Numbered from the stretch's first letter, positions 7,516 to 20,461 are shown. The stretch: DNA of 60,117 bases from an uncultured Acidimicrobiales bacterium (GCA_902805655.1 CADCTF010000086.1:1-60117); one strand, 5' to 3'. The notes: generated from the letters alone by a model not told the origin. Numbers and translations are program-made.

Positions 7516-8304
7516 GTGCGCCTCCGCCGTCGCGCCGACAAGGTGCGGCTCGCCGGACACCTGGCCGCCGCCGTGGCGCTGGTCGGGCTGAGCCTGTGGT
7601 GGGTCATCCCCCTCTACGCGTTCGCGGGGCCGGTGCTCCTCACGCTCACGGCCACCCATGGCGCGCACCTGGGCGACCTGCCGACTCTGCTCTTCGGCGC
7701 CGTCGCTCTGCGTTCTCTGGTGGTCGCCCGGCGCGGGTCAGCCGGCCAGGGAGCGCGACGGGAGGACGCAGAACTCGTTGCCCTCCGGGTCGGCGAGCAC
7801 GACCCAGGTCTGCTCGCCCTGGCCCACATCGGCCCGGGTCGCACCGAGGGCCAGCAGGCGATCGACCTCCGCGTCGCGGTCCTCGGGTCGGAAGTCGAGG
7901 TGGAGCCGGTTCTTGACCACCTTCGGGTCGTCGACAGGAACGAAGACGAGCCCCGGCCGGTGCTCGGCCGACTTCCGGATCTCGATGCCCGTGTCGTCCT
8001 CGTCGACGATCACCCAGCCCAGCGCCTCAGCCCACCACCGGCCGAGGGCGGCGTGGTCCTTGGCGTCGAAGATCAGCTCGTCCCAGTCGAGGCTCATGAG
8101 ACCTCCGACCGTTTCCGCTACGCGGTGCCGGAGTCGTCGGCGCCGTGCTCGCCGGGCTGGTGGACGGCCGCTCCGGACTGCCCGGCCATGGCCACCGCGG
8201 CCCGCTTGGGGGCCTCCAGCGACTCGAGCAGGTGCATGGAGATGTCCTGCACGACGATGTCGTCGCGACCGTTCTCCTTGGTGCCGTCGTCGATCATGAT
8301 GTAG
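7516..8304 (+). CDS. Doubtful small membrane protein reading into antisense of VOC gene
   Basis: Bases 7396-7737 hold no confident gene. A GTG at 7516 opens a frame whose first 75 codons look real: a basic start (RLRRRADKVR) and two hydrophobic segments (AAAVALVGLSLWW, LTLLFGAVAL-like). After about 7740 the frame runs antisense through the VOC gene and into the Fe-S protein, with no believable protein character, and stops only at 8304. It may be a 3'-truncated small membrane gene or chance. I do not recognise a family. Confidence 0.2.
   Translation: MRLRRRADKVRLAGHLAAAVALVGLSLWWVIPLYAFAGPVLLTLTATHGAHLGDLPTLLFGAVALRSLVVARRGSAGQGARREDAELVALRVGEHDPGLLALAHIGPGRTEGQQAIDLRVAVLGSEVEVEPVLDHLRVVDRNEDEPRPVLGRLPDLDARVVLVDDHPAQRLSPPPAEGGVVLGVEDQLVPVEAHETSDRFRYAVPESSAPCSPGWWTAAPDCPAMATAARLGASSDSSRCMEMSCTTMSSRPFSLVPSSIMM
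7738..8097 (-). CDS. VOC/glyoxalase-fold protein
   Basis: A compact 119-residue vicinal-oxygen-chelate fold protein of the Glyoxalase_6 type: FDAKDHAALGRWWAEALGW, NRLHLDF with the metal-type His, and the closing VVLADPEGNEFCVLP. Such proteins include dioxygenases, lyases and resistance proteins; no substrate can be assigned. ATG 8097 is preceded by GGAGGT, and the gene starts 20 bases after the stop of the large Fe-S protein on the same strand, so it is probably the distal gene of that transcript. Confidence 0.85.
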   Translation of the reverse strand: MSLDWDELIFDAKDHAALGRWWAEALGWVIVDEDDTGIEIRKSAEHRPGLVFVPVDDPKVVKNRLHLDFRPEDRDAEVDRLLALGATRADVGQGEQTWVVLADPEGNEFCVLPSRSLAG

Positions 8305-10382
8305 CAGAAGGGGCACGCGGTGGCCACGCGACTGGCGCCGGTCTCGATCAGCTCCCGGCTCCGCTCGGTGTTGACCTTCTTGCCGGTCGACTCCTCCATG
8401 AACATCCGAGCGCCGCCGGCACCACAGCACATGCCCTTGGTGCCGTTGCGCGGAGCCTCGACGATCTCGATGCCCTTCAGGGTGCCGAGCACCTTGCGGG
8501 GGCTCATGTAGATGTCGTTGTGGCGGCCGAGGTAGCAGCTGTCGTGGTAGACGACCCGCTCGTCGAGGGCGGCCTCGGACATGTCCAGCTTGCCGGTGTC
8601 GATCAGCCACTCGAGGAACTGGCTGTGGTGGACGACCTCGTAGTGGCCGCCGAGCTGGGGATACTCGTTGCCCAGCGTGTTGAAGCAGTGGGGGCACTGG
8701 GTGATGATCTTCTTCACGCCCATGGCGTTCATGGCTTCGATGTTCTGGCTGGCGAGCATCTGGAAGAGGTACTCGCTGCCCGAACGTCGGGCCGGGTCGC
8801 CGGTGCAGTTCTCGTTCGGCCCGAGGATGGCGAAGTCGACGCCCGCCCGCTGCAGCAGCTTGGCCGTCGCCACCGTGACCTTCTTGTTCTTGTCGTCGAA
8901 CGACCCGGCGCAGCCGACCCAGTAGAGGTACTCGTGGGTCAGCGGGCTCGACCCGTCGACGATCGGCACCTCTTCGGGCAGCCCCTTGGCCCAGTCCGCC
9001 CGGGTGCCCTGCGAGAGGCCCCAGGGGTTGCCCTGGTTCTCCATCGAGCGGTAGGCGTTGCCCAGCTCGGCGGGGAAGTTGGACTCCATCATCGACAGGT
9101 AGCGCCGCATGTCGAGGATCTTGTCGAGGATCTCGATGTTGACCGGGCAGATCTCGTCGCACGCCTTGCAGGAGGTGCAGGCCCAGATCTCCTCGGGCGA
9201 GATGCGCTCGAACACCGCGTCGGTGGTGACGGTGAGCTCCGGCTCGTGGCCGATGACCGGGGAGACGGCACCCGCCGGCCGGCTCTCGGACATGACGTTG
9301 CCGATCTTGGTGACGATCTCGCGAGGGTCGAGCGGCTTGCCGGTGGCGTGAGCCGGGCAGACGCTTGTGCACCGCCCGCAGATGGTGCAGGCGTCGGTGT
9401 CGAGCAGCTGCTTCCAGGTGAAGTCGGAGATGACGGCGGCACCGAAGCTCTCGAGCTCGGTCTCCATGAGGTTGGGCAGCGGCTTCATGGCGCCCTTGGG
9501 GCGGTCACGGTCGGACAGGTACATGTTGAGCGGGCTCGTCAACATGTGCCGGAGCTTGGTGACCGGCAGCACGATCAGGAAGGCGACGAAGCCCAGGAAG
9601 TGGCCGATCCAGAAGACCTGGTGCCACGTGCCGAGGCCGGGCATGCCTTCCATCAGCAGGCCGATGGGGTAGCCGACGAACGACCAGCGCTCGAAGGTGG
9701 GCATGCCGCTCAGCGCGATGCGGGCGCCTTCGGCGAGGAAGCCGCTGACCCCGATGAAGAGGAACATGCCGAGGATGAGGTGATCCTCGGGCTTGGTCTT
9801 GATGCGGAGGCGGTAGGGCCGCTGCACGTAGCGCCGCACGATGGCCCAGACGATGCCGACGATGAAGAGCACCCCGGCGACCTCGCCCACGAACGACCAC
9901 GCCAGGTACACGTTGCCGTGGAGGAACTTCAGTGACTCCGGCAGCTGGTGGTTGGTCTCGAGGATCGCGGTGACGGCGAAGAGGATGAGGAACGGGAAGT
10001 AGATGAGGGAGTGCATGACGCCGGCGGCACCGTCACGCATCAGCGTCTTCATGTAGACGCCGGCCCGGAAGTCCTTCATCCGCTTCTTGACGTTCTTGGG
10101 GGTGGTCGGCCGGCGGTCCGGCGCCCCCCGCTCCCAGTTCTGCACCCGCTGCGAGAACAGCCACGCGGAGGCCGGGAAGGTCACGGCCAGCACGACGTAG
10201 AAGATCAGCTTCACCGCGTCGGGCACGTTGCCGAAGACCTCGCGGGTCACCTGGGCGTCGTCGTGCCAGTCGACGATGAGTGGGACGATGCCCGAGATGG
10301 CGACGACGACGCCCAACGCAACGCCGACGGCAAGGGTGATCTGAGACGGCTTGATGCGCCGTCCCGGTGCGCGGGTGGCCAT
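8118..10382 (-). CDS. Membrane-bound Fe-S oxidoreductase, HdrD/GlpC-like with NarI-like domain
   Basis: A 754-residue protein. Residues 1-290 contain about six membrane segments with conserved His (MHSLIYFPF, WHQVFWIGHF), resembling the haem-b NarI/HdrE type. Two [4Fe-4S] motifs follow: C332, C335, C338, C342 (CTICGRCTSVCP) and C402, C405, C408, C412 (CTSCKACDEICP). The C-terminal third carries CCG-type cysteine domains (VGCAGSFDDKN, HDSCYLGRHN, MCCGAGGARM). The layout matches the actinobacterial Rv0338c-type reductases, which probably pass electrons between a quinone and a thiol/disulfide or flavin partner; the partner is not known. ATG 10382 appears leaderless, with TAGGTT seven bases upstream. 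Confidence 0.9.
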   Translation of the reverse strand: MATRAPGRRIKPSQITLAVGVALGVVVAISGIVPLIVDWHDDAQVTREVFGNVPDAVKLIFYVVLAVTFPASAWLFSQRVQNWERGAPDRRPTTPKNVKKRMKDFRAGVYMKTLMRDGAAGVMHSLIYFPFLILFAVTAILETNHQLPESLKFLHGNVYLAWSFVGEVAGVLFIVGIVWAIVRRYVQRPYRLRIKTKPEDHLILGMFLFIGVSGFLAEGARIALSGMPTFERWSFVGYPIGLLMEGMPGLGTWHQVFWIGHFLGFVAFLIVLPVTKLRHMLTSPLNMYLSDRDRPKGAMKPLPNLMETELESFGAAVISDFTWKQLLDTDACTICGRCTSVCPAHATGKPLDPREIVTKIGNVMSESRPAGAVSPVIGHEPELTVTTDAVFERISPEEIWACTSCKACDEICPVNIEILDKILDMRRYLSMMESNFPAELGNAYRSMENQGNPWGLSQGTRADWAKGLPEEVPIVDGSSPLTHEYLYWVGCAGSFDDKNKKVTVATAKLLQRAGVDFAILGPNENCTGDPARRSGSEYLFQMLASQNIEAMNAMGVKKIITQCPHCFNTLGNEYPQLGGHYEVVHHSQFLEWLIDTGKLDMSEAALDERVVYHDSCYLGRHNDIYMSPRKVLGTLKGIEIVEAPRNGTKGMCCGAGGARMFMEESTGKKVNTERSRELIETGASRVATACPFCYIMIDDGTKENGRDDIVVQDISMHLLESLEAPKRAAVAMAGQSGAAVHQPGEHGADDSGTA

Positions 10383-10389
10383 GGGCCGA

Positions 10390-10395
10390 AACCTA
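10390..10395 (-). promoter_or_regulatory. Leaderless -10 of the Fe-S oxidoreductase
   Basis: TAGGTT on the minus strand, seven bases before ATG 10382. Confidence 0.45.
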
Positions 10396-10441
10396 CTTCG
10401 TGGCCCCGCCCGATCGGGAATCCGACAGGGCTACCAGCGGC

Positions 10442-10873
10442 CTAGTTCTCGACGGCCTTCGCCTGGTACTCACGAATGCGCTCGGCCATGCTCGCCAGCA
10501 GCTTGTGGTTGATGCCGGGCACCTCGTCGAGGAGGCCCTTGAACTGGCGCTGGCGGATCACGAGCAGGCGCATGTCGGTGACGGCGGCGACCTGCGCGTT
10601 GCGTGGCGCGGGTGACAGCAGGGCCAGCTCGCCGAAGTACTTGCCCTCGCCGAGCGTCGCGGTCTTGCGGCCGTTCCGACGCACGATCGCCTCACCCTCG
10701 AGGATGAGGAAGAACTCGACACCCGTGGTGCCCTGCTCGACGATGACCTTGCCTGCCTCGACCGTCTGCTCGTCGGAGAGCTTTCCGATCATCGTCAGGT
10801 CTTTCTTCGAGCATTCCGAGAACAGCCGCACCTGAGCCAGCTGTTCGATCTTCATGTCCTTGCCGCGCGCCAT
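10442..10873 (-). CDS. Single-domain cyclic-nucleotide-binding protein
   Basis: A 143-residue cNMP-binding domain with no effector domain attached. Typical elements are LFSECSKKDLTMIGKL, VEQGTTGVEFFLILEGEA and the phosphate-binding GEGKYFGELALLSPAPRNA; the last departs slightly from the consensus FGELALL-x-RNA-A. ATG 10873 is leaderless: TACGGT ends seven bases upstream. It lies upstream of and co-directional with the Fe-S protein (its stop lies 59 bases from that gene's ATG), but each has its own -10, so they may be separate transcripts. Ligand and partner are unknown. Confidence 0.88.
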   Translation of the reverse strand: MARGKDMKIEQLAQVRLFSECSKKDLTMIGKLSDEQTVEAGKVIVEQGTTGVEFFLILEGEAIVRRNGRKTATLGEGKYFGELALLSPAPRNAQVAAVTDMRLLVIRQRQFKGLLDEVPGINHKLLASMAERIREYQAKAVEN

Positions 10874-10880
10874 GGCCGAA

Positions 10881-10886
10881 ACCGTA
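10881..10886 (-). promoter_or_regulatory. Leaderless -10 of the cyclic-nucleotide-binding gene
   Basis: TACGGT on the minus strand with a seven-base spacer to ATG 10873. Confidence 0.5.
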
Positions 10887-10966
10887 GACGTTGGTGGCGA
10901 ATCAGGGGTCGACGCTTCATCGGCCGGAAACCTCGGCGCAACGTTGGACCCATATCGTCCGGATTC

Positions 10967-11482
10967 GTGAACGCCGTCCTCGTCAGATGGCCCGTGGAAT
11001 CCGGGCGCCGAGCTGGGCTCATCGAGGCCGGGGTACCCCGGTTGCTCCTGGTGGAGGAGGACAGCGCACCTCCGGCGGCCGAGGACTGCATCGAGGACTG
11101 GATCCGGGTGCCGGCGGTCGACGGTGACGTCCGAGCTCGGCTGGAGGGACTCGCCTTCCGCGCCTCGAGGCACGACACGACCGTTCCCGACCTCGACCAT
11201 GACGGAGTCATCCGGTTCGCCGACGGGTGGGTGCCGCTTCCCCCCGTCGAGGCACGCCTGACGCGCGCGCTGGTGGACCGGTTCGCCGCGGTCGTGAGCC
11301 GGGACACCCTCGCCCGGTCCGGGTGGCCCGACGGCGCCCCCGGGCGCAACGCCCTCGACGTCCACGTGCTGAGGCTGCGCCGCCGCCTGGCCCCTATCGG
11401 CCTTTCCATCCGCACCGTGCGGTCACGCGGCTACCTCCTCGAGGCGTCAGCAAGAGGACAGAAAGCCGTTCAAGAGGCGTAA
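10967..11482 (+). CDS. OmpR/PhoB-type winged-helix DNA-binding protein without receiver motif
   Basis: A 171-residue protein. The C-terminal half is a clear trans_reg_C winged helix (PPVEARLTRALVDRF, VSRDTLARSGWPDG, NALDVHVLRLRRRLAP, IRTVRSRGYLLE). The N-terminal 80 residues are short for a receiver and show no phospho-acceptor Asp/Lys pattern, so this looks like an orphan regulator. It sits immediately upstream of amt-glnK on the same strand with 46 bases between, and could regulate nitrogen uptake; that is inference. A TATCGT element ends eight bases before the GTG. Confidence 0.78.
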   Translation: MNAVLVRWPVESGRRAGLIEAGVPRLLLVEEDSAPPAAEDCIEDWIRVPAVDGDVRARLEGLAFRASRHDTTVPDLDHDGVIRFADGWVPLPPVEARLTRALVDRFAAVVSRDTLARSGWPDGAPGRNALDVHVLRLRRRLAPIGLSIRTVRSRGYLLEASARGQKAVQEA

Positions 11483-11528
11483 TGCTCGGCACACCTTGCC
11501 GGAACAACCCGGCTTTACCTTCCGGGGC

Positions 11529-13305
<1,777 letters not shown>

Positions 13306-13336
13306 AACCCGCCTGAACCACTTGGCCCACTGCATC

Positions 13337-13370
13337 GAACCCCGCCCGGCCGTGAGGTCGGGCGGGGTTC
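13337..13370. terminator. Bidirectional hairpin between glnK and gpmA
   Basis: GAACCCCGCCCGGCC pairs with GGTCGGGCGGGGTTC around a GTGA loop: 15 bp with a single G-T pair. It lies between two convergent genes (glnK stop 13305, gpmA stop 13377). There is no long U tract on either side. Confidence 0.8.
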
Positions 13371-13376
13371 TCGCGT

Positions 13377-14222
13377 TCAGCCTTCGGGCGGTGCCGGGCC
13401 TGGATCGATCACCGGCTCACCTGAAGCCTCGGCGGCCTCGTCGCCCTTCGAGGCCGACCCCTGGGCGGCCACCGCTTCGACCTTCGACCGCACCTCGGTC
13501 TGGTCGCCCAGGTAGCGGCCGCGAAGCCCACCGGTCCACGCCACCCTGTCGCCGATGGGCTGGAGCCCCTCGTCGAGCTCGTACACGAGCGGCACCCCGG
13601 TCGGGATGTTGACCGCCGGGATGGCGTCGTCGGAGATGCCGTCGAGGTGCTTCACCAGCGCACGCAGGCTGTTGCCGTGCGCCGCGATCAGCACCGTCTG
13701 GCCGGCGCGGAGGTCGGGCACGATCACGTCGTGCCAGTAGGGGATGGCCCGCACCACGACGTCGGCCAGGCACTCGGTCGCCGGCAGCACGTCCGGCGGC
13801 AGCTTCGAGTAGCGGGGGTCGAACCGAGGGTGGCGCTCGTCGTCGAGGGCCAGCGGAGGCGGCGGCGTGTTGTAGCCGCGTCGCCAGGCGAAGAACTGCT
13901 CCTCGCCGTACTGCTGGGCGATGTCCTGCTTGTTCCTGCCCTGCAGGTCGCCGTAGTGGCGCTCGTTGAGCCGCCAGTTCCTGCGCACGGGGAGCCAGTC
14001 GAGCTCCATCTCGTCCAGGCAGATCTGGGCGGTGTGGATGGCCCGTCGCTGCAACGAGGTGTGGACCACGTCGATGCCGATGCCCTCCGACACGAGCAGC
14101 TGGCCGCTGGCCCGAGCCTCCTCCCGTCCACGGTCCGTGAGCGGCACGTCCGTCCAGCCGGTGCTGAGATTGGCGAGGTTCCAGGTGCTCTCGCCGTGGC
14201 GGAGGAGGACGACGGTGCTCAT
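13377..14222 (-). CDS. gpmA: 2,3-bisphosphoglycerate-dependent phosphoglycerate mutase
   Basis: A 281-residue dPGM interconverting 3- and 2-phosphoglycerate in glycolysis. The phospho-histidine motif is LLRHGESTWN (H9), followed by WTDVPLTDRG, RRNWRLNERHYGDLQGRNK and the second His in AAHGNSLRAL. It is longer than the usual 250 residues because of an acidic Ala/Pro/Glu-rich tail of about 35 residues. ATG 14222 is leaderless: TACGCT ends seven bases before it. It is transcribed away from the ABC transporter genes' end, whose stop overlaps its start region. Confidence 0.95.
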   Translation of the reverse strand: MSTVVLLRHGESTWNLANLSTGWTDVPLTDRGREEARASGQLLVSEGIGIDVVHTSLQRRAIHTAQICLDEMELDWLPVRRNWRLNERHYGDLQGRNKQDIAQQYGEEQFFAWRRGYNTPPPPLALDDERHPRFDPRYSKLPPDVLPATECLADVVVRAIPYWHDVIVPDLRAGQTVLIAAHGNSLRALVKHLDGISDDAIPAVNIPTGVPLVYELDEGLQPIGDRVAWTGGLRGRYLGDQTEVRSKVEAVAAQGSASKGDEAAEASGEPVIDPGPAPPEG

Positions 14223-15424
14223 GCCGGGGAGCGTACCGTCGCCGCCACGGCCGCTCTCCGGGTCCCGGCGCTCGTGCGGAGCACCTCCCGCAGCTTGAGG
14301 CGACGGCCGGTGCGGACGATGGCACGGCGGTACACGACCGCACCCATTCGCACGACGAGGGCCACCGCAGCCACCCCCACGCCGGCGGAGATAGCCATCT
14401 CGAGCGGCGTGGCCGCACCCACCGCGATGCGGGCCGGCATGACGAGCGGGGAGGTGAGAGGGAAGTAGGCGAGCACCGAGGCGAGCGGGCTCTCCGGCGC
14501 TCCCTGGGCCACGAAGAACGAGCCGACCAGCGCAAGGGTGAGCGGCATGACCGCGGAGCCGGCCTCTTCCTGGCGCTCCACCAGCGCGCCCAGCGCGCCG
14601 CCGAGGGTGAGGTAGAGGGCGGAGCCGATCAGCACCCAGGGAGCGCTGCCGACCACTGCCGCCCCGAGCCCCTCGGGCAGGTCACCCCCGACCGCGCCCT
14701 TGACGAGCACGGGCACGATGGCGCACGCCAGCGTGGCCAGCCCGACGATGCCGACGCCGACCACCTTCCCGAACAGCAAGGCACCGGGGCGCACGATGGC
14801 GAGCAGCACCTCGCTGATGCGGTTCGCCTTCTCGATCGCCGTGCCCGTCGCAACCTGCACGGACAGCGAGAGCAGGAGGATGTAGAGCAGCGTGGAGATG
14901 GCGCCCGAAGCGGCCCGTCGCTCGTTGGAGTCGGGGTCGAGCCGCTCCACGGCGGGAGGCGGAGCAGCCAGGACGTTGTCGACCTCGGAGCCGGGAACGC
15001 CCAGCTGCTCGAGCCGGCTGCGCACCGACTCCCGGGTCAGCGCCTGCTGCACCATCGCCACCAACGCGTCGTTCCCCGAGCCGGCCACGATGGTGTTGCG
15101 CTCGCCGCCCGCCACGACCGCCAGGTCGACGTCGTCCTCCTCGACGGCGGCCCTGGCGGCGTCCCGATCGGCCACGGATCGCACCTCGAGCGTTGCGTCG
15201 AGGGCCCGCACTGCGCTGAGCAACCCCGCGTCGAGCCTCGGCGAGCCGTCGACGGTGGCGATCTTGTAGCGCTTGGGGCCGTCGTCCCCGAGCACCTCGG
15301 GCAGCACCATCGCGGCGGTCGACCCCACCAGCAACAGCGCGGCTACGACCCAGAAGCTCCTGCGTCGCAGCGCCTCACGCACCTCGCGGGCGGCCACGAG
15401 CCGGATCCCTCCGTAGCGCTTCAC
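14219..15424 (-). CDS. ABC-2 type exporter permease (NatB-like)
   Basis: A 401-residue permease with one N-terminal membrane helix (SFWVVAALLLVGSTAAMVLP), an extracytoplasmic region of about 150 residues, then five or six helices. The sentence-like family motif GTAIEKANRISEVLLAIVRP is the ABC2_membrane_3/NatB signature. GTG 15424 overlaps the stop of the ATPase gene (GTGA), so the two form an operon and a complex. The substrate is unknown; NatAB exports sodium, but many relatives do not. Its stop overlaps the gpmA start by four bases. Confidence 0.87.
   Translation of the reverse strand: MKRYGGIRLVAAREVREALRRRSFWVVAALLLVGSTAAMVLPEVLGDDGPKRYKIATVDGSPRLDAGLLSAVRALDATLEVRSVADRDAARAAVEEDDVDLAVVAGGERNTIVAGSGNDALVAMVQQALTRESVRSRLEQLGVPGSEVDNVLAAPPPAVERLDPDSNERRAASGAISTLLYILLLSLSVQVATGTAIEKANRISEVLLAIVRPGALLFGKVVGVGIVGLATLACAIVPVLVKGAVGGDLPEGLGAAVVGSAPWVLIGSALYLTLGGALGALVERQEEAGSAVMPLTLALVGSFFVAQGAPESPLASVLAYFPLTSPLVMPARIAVGAATPLEMAISAGVGVAAVALVVRMGAVVYRRAIVRTGRRLKLREVLRTSAGTRRAAVAATVRSPA
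14230..14235 (-). promoter_or_regulatory. Leaderless -10 of gpmA
   Basis: TACGCT on the minus strand, inside the 3' end of the ABC permease gene, seven bases before ATG 14222. Confidence 0.5.
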
Positions 15425-16356
15425 CGAACCACCTCCTCCTCCAGTGCCCGTGCACCGTCCGCCGGCCGACCGGCGGCCGCCAGGAACAGCTCGGACAAGC
15501 TGGGAGCTTCCACTCCGAAGCTCGACACCGCGGCGCGAGCGCGCACTGCATCGAGCACCACACCGGGGTCGGCTCCCGGATGGAGCCGCAGCCGCGTGCC
15601 GGAGGCGTTCGTCGCTACGACGGTGGCCAGCCCCGGATCGATCCATGCTTCCTCGACCGCGACGTCGACGCGCAGGTACCGGTCGGGGCTGGTGGCCTTG
15701 AGCTCTCGAAGGTCGCCGTGCAGCACGACGCGACCGCGGTCGAGCAAGGTGATGGTCTCGCACAGGTCCTCGACCAGATCGAGCTGATGGCTGGAGAACA
15801 GCAGGTTCCGTCCGGAGGCCACGTGGTCGACGATGACCGTCGAGAGGAACTCCACGGCCACCGGATCGAGGCCCGAGAACGGCTCGTCGAGCACGAGCAG
15901 GTCGGGTTCGTGCACCATCGCCGCGGCCAGCTGTACCCGCTGCGCCATGCCTCCCGACAGGTCGATGATCTTGTCGCCGGCCCGGTCGGCCAGGCCCAGA
16001 CGATCCAGGAGGTCCTGGGCCCGGTTCCGGCCGGTGGCCTTGTCGAGCCCGTGGAGGCGGGCGATCCAGATGAGCAGGTCCGCCACCCGCATGTCGCGGT
16101 AGAGGCCCCGCTCCTGGGGCAGGTAGCCCCACGACCGGCGGTCGTCCTCGGTGGCCGGCCGACCTCGCCACTCGACCGTTCCGGAGTCCGGCGTCAGCAC
16201 GCCGAAGAGGATCCGCATGAGCGTGCTCTTGCCGGCGCCGTTCGGCCCCAGCAGGCCGATCACTCGACCAGCGGGGACCTCCAGGTCCACTTCGTCGAGG
16301 ACGACACGATCCCCGAAGCGCTGGCATATGGACCGGGCACGCAAGGCGTGAGGCAC
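15421..16356 (-). CDS. ABC transporter ATP-binding protein (NatA-like)
   Basis: A 311-residue ABC ATPase. Walker A is GPNGAGKST (residues about 37-45), the Q-loop region is LPQERGLY, the signature is LSGGMAQRVQ, Walker B is LLVLDEPFSGLD and the switch His is in SSHQ. The ERGLY after the Q-loop and the DUF4162-like C-terminal 80 residues are typical of NatA-type exporters. GTG 16356 is preceded by AAGGA. It energises the permease encoded directly downstream. Confidence 0.92.
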   Translation of the reverse strand: MPHALRARSICQRFGDRVVLDEVDLEVPAGRVIGLLGPNGAGKSTLMRILFGVLTPDSGTVEWRGRPATEDDRRSWGYLPQERGLYRDMRVADLLIWIARLHGLDKATGRNRAQDLLDRLGLADRAGDKIIDLSGGMAQRVQLAAAMVHEPDLLVLDEPFSGLDPVAVEFLSTVIVDHVASGRNLLFSSHQLDLVEDLCETITLLDRGRVVLHGDLRELKATSPDRYLRVDVAVEEAWIDPGLATVVATNASGTRLRLHPGADPGVVLDAVRARAAVSSFGVEAPSLSELFLAAAGRPADGARALEEEVVR

Positions 16357-16391
16357 ACCGCAATCCTTATCGGACGTGGCATCACGCCCGT

Positions 16392-17096
16392 TCAGGTCAG
16401 CGGCTCGGGGCCTTCGGTGAAGGCGGCGCCCAGGTGGGCAGTGTCGTTGTAGCGGCGGATGATCCATCGGTCGGGCGTCACGACGATGTGGGAGATGGCC
16501 GCGTTGTCGGAGCCGGTGAAGGCGAAGGAGCGCGAGCCGCTGGCGTCGGCGAGGATCTGCCCGATCACGCCTCCGTGGGCCACCACCACCACTGTCTCGT
16601 CGGCGTGGGCGGCGGCGATCCGCGTGATCACCCCGCGCACCCGCTCGGCGAGCTGAGCAGTCGGCTCGGCGCCGGGGATGACGTCCCACCGCTGCTCGGC
16701 GAACATCCTCACGGCGATGGGGTGCTGCTCGGTGACGTTGCGGCGGAACAGGGTGCCGCCCTCCCACTCACCGAGGAACACCTCCCGAAGGTCGCGCTCC
16801 ACTCGCGGCTCGAGGCCGAGGCGAGCGGCCAGGGGGGCGGCGGTCTGCTGGGTGCGTTGCAGGTTGGTGACGTAGATGGCAGCGATCGACTCCCCCGACT
16901 CGGCGATGCGCTCGGCCACCCGCTCGGCCTGCCGCTCGCCCACCGGGTCGAGCGGTGGGTCACCGTGCCCCTCCACCATCGGCACCGTCTGCCCCTCGAC
17001 CGCCGGAGCCGACTCGCCGTGGCGCACGAGCAGGATCTCGCAGGCCCCGGGGGGGCGGCGGAAGCGGTACTGACGGTACGCCCGAGGTTCGTCCAC
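16392..17096 (-). CDS. Histidine phosphatase family protein
   Basis: A 234-residue phosphoglycerate-mutase-like phosphatase. The phospho-His motif is LLVRHGES, followed by [32 protein letters not shown], the acid residue region [11 protein letters not shown] and [12 protein letters not shown]. It lacks the gpmA-specific insert, so it is a phosphatase of unknown substrate. GTG 17096 is chosen; TAGCCT ends eight bases before it, a slightly long leaderless arrangement. It is followed 35 bases later by the ABC ATPase. Confidence 0.85.
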   Translation of the reverse strand: MDEPRAYRQYRFRRPPGACEILLVRHGESAPAVEGQTVPMVEGHGDPPLDPVGERQAERVAERIAESGESIAAIYVTNLQRTQQTAAPLAARLGLEPRVERDLREVFLGEWEGGTLFRRNVTEQHPIAVRMFAEQRWDVIPGAEPTAQLAERVRGVITRIAAAHADETVVVVAHGGVIGQILADASGSRSFAFTGSDNAAISHIVVTPDRWIIRRYNDTAHLGAAFTEGPEPLT

Positions 17097-17113
17097 GGAC
17101 GGCGAGGCTATTG

Positions 17114-18430
17114 CTAGGTGCGAACCGGCTTGGGCACGAGCAGCAGCAGCACCGCGGACGTGAGGTTCAGGGCGGCGACCCCGAGGAACGCACCGTTGTA
17201 GTTGCCGACGCGGTCGAAGTAGTAGGAGACCACGAGCGGCCCACCGGCGCCCAGCAGCAACGAGAAGGGCAGTGCGGCGCTGCGCACCGACCCGAGGTAG
17301 CGCCGGCCGAAGAACATCGCCCAGATGACCTCCTGCAGCGGGATCAGACCGCCCCATCCGAAGCCGAGGAGGAAGAACCCGAAGTACACCACCGGGTCGA
17401 GGGTGGCCTGCACGGACAGGGTGATGACGATCATGGCCGTGCCGGTGAGGGCGGCTCCCATGGACGCCATCTTCTTGGGGTCACCGGTGTCGATGAGGCG
17501 CCCCCAGACCGGCTTCGACAGCAGGGCGGGGATCGAGGCCAGGGTGACCATGAAGGACGCCCGACCTCTCGAGTACCCGGCGTCGCTCATGAACGGGATG
17601 GTCTGCAGGAGCATCACGCCGATGGTGATGGCGAACATCCCGAAGGCCAGCACCAGCATGTAGAAGGAGATGGTGCGCAGCGCCTGCTTGCGGGTGAGCG
17701 AGGTGTCGTAGTCGGTGATGGCCCGCTGGCCTCCACCCGCCGCCACCTCCTCCTTGGTCTTGCCGTCGGGGAAGAGCCCGTAGTCCTCGGGTGCCCGCCG
17801 CATCACCAGAGAGGTCGGCACGATGAGCAGCGCGGCGACGCCGGCGAGGAGGCGCCACGCCGCACGCCAACCGAGCTCGTCGATGCTCAAGGTGGTGAGG
17901 GGCGCAAGGGTGATGCCGGCGGTGGAGACACCCATGGAGGCCATGGATGCGGCCCATCCCCGCCGCTCCACGAACCACTTCGAGAGTGTGACGTTCACGA
18001 CGAGGTTGCCGATCAGGGCGCACCCGACCGTCAGCGCCAGCCCGTTCAAGACGATCCAGTGCCACAGCTCGTTCACGAAGCTCATGGCGAACAGCGACCC
18101 GGTGAGGATGCCGATGCCGATCATCATCAGGCGCCGGCCGCCGTGCTTGTCGACGTGGGTTCCGATGAAGAACCCGGTCAGCGCCATGACGCACTGGCCG
18201 ATGGTGCGGGCCAGGGTGTACTCCGAGCGGGTCCACCCGAGCTCGCTCGTCATCGGCTCGAGGAACGGGCCGAGCACGTAGGTGGACATGCCGATCGAGA
18301 CCAGCTGGGCCACGAAGGCCGCGCCCACCAGGTAGTAGCCGTAGTAGAAGCGCGGCGCCTTGGCCTCGCTCGGAGCTTCGAGCGGCGCGTCTGTCGGGCC
18401 GTCAGTGGACGTGACGTCACTGCTGGTCAA
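17114..18430 (-). CDS. MFS transporter, oxalate/formate-antiporter-like
   Basis: A 438-residue carrier with twelve predicted helices and the inter-helix loop [16 protein letters not shown] (motif A-like) between helices 2 and 3. The overall order resembles the OFA/monocarboxylate branch. The long charged loop between helices 6 and 7 (residues about 205-245) is typical for MFS. The substrate is unknown. The only start compatible with the frame is TTG 18430, because a TAG lies in frame 36 bases upstream; GGGG precedes it. A TAGGTT at 18464-18469 may be its -10. Confidence 0.85.
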   Translation of the reverse strand: MTSSDVTSTDGPTDAPLEAPSEAKAPRFYYGYYLVGAAFVAQLVSIGMSTYVLGPFLEPMTSELGWTRSEYTLARTIGQCVMALTGFFIGTHVDKHGGRRLMMIGIGILTGSLFAMSFVNELWHWIVLNGLALTVGCALIGNLVVNVTLSKWFVERRGWAASMASMGVSTAGITLAPLTTLSIDELGWRAAWRLLAGVAALLIVPTSLVMRRAPEDYGLFPDGKTKEEVAAGGGQRAITDYDTSLTRKQALRTISFYMLVLAFGMFAITIGVMLLQTIPFMSDAGYSRGRASFMVTLASIPALLSKPVWGRLIDTGDPKKMASMGAALTGTAMIVITLSVQATLDPVVYFGFFLLGFGWGGLIPLQEVIWAMFFGRRYLGSVRSAALPFSLLLGAGGPLVVSYYFDRVGNYNGAFLGVAALNLTSAVLLLLVPKPVRT

Positions 18431-18535
18431 CCCCGACCCCCCGATCGTGTCAGTTGCGGTCGCAACCTACACCTGCCCAGGCAGCGCGGGGAGTTCCTAC
18501 GTGTGGTCGCAGGGAATAGCCCAACGCTGCGGAAC

Positions 18536-18556
18536 CTTGATATGTATGCACTCAAG
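18536..18556 (+). promoter_or_regulatory. HAIR operator of dnaK (HspR site)
   Basis: CTTGATA, seven bases, then ACTCAAG: a close match to the HspR-associated inverted repeat CTTGAGT-N7-ACTCAAG. It covers a TTGATA that could be the -35, with TACGGT at 18562-18567 as the -10 (19-base spacer) and about 46 bases of leader to the dnaK ATG. HspR is encoded as the fourth gene of this operon, so the site would give autoregulation. Confidence 0.85.
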
Positions 18557-18619
18557 TTTGCTACGGTGCTCCGCAGGAACTGCGGTTCCACCCCCCGATC
18601 CCGTCTCAAGGAGAACCAC

Positions 18620-20457
<1,838 letters not shown>

Positions 20458-20461
<4 letters not shown>

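Noticed and set aside
16955-18619. A 555-codon N-terminal extension of dnaK
   Set aside because: It is antisense to the histidine phosphatase and MFS genes, and AAGGAGAA plus the HAIR promoter fix the start at 18620.
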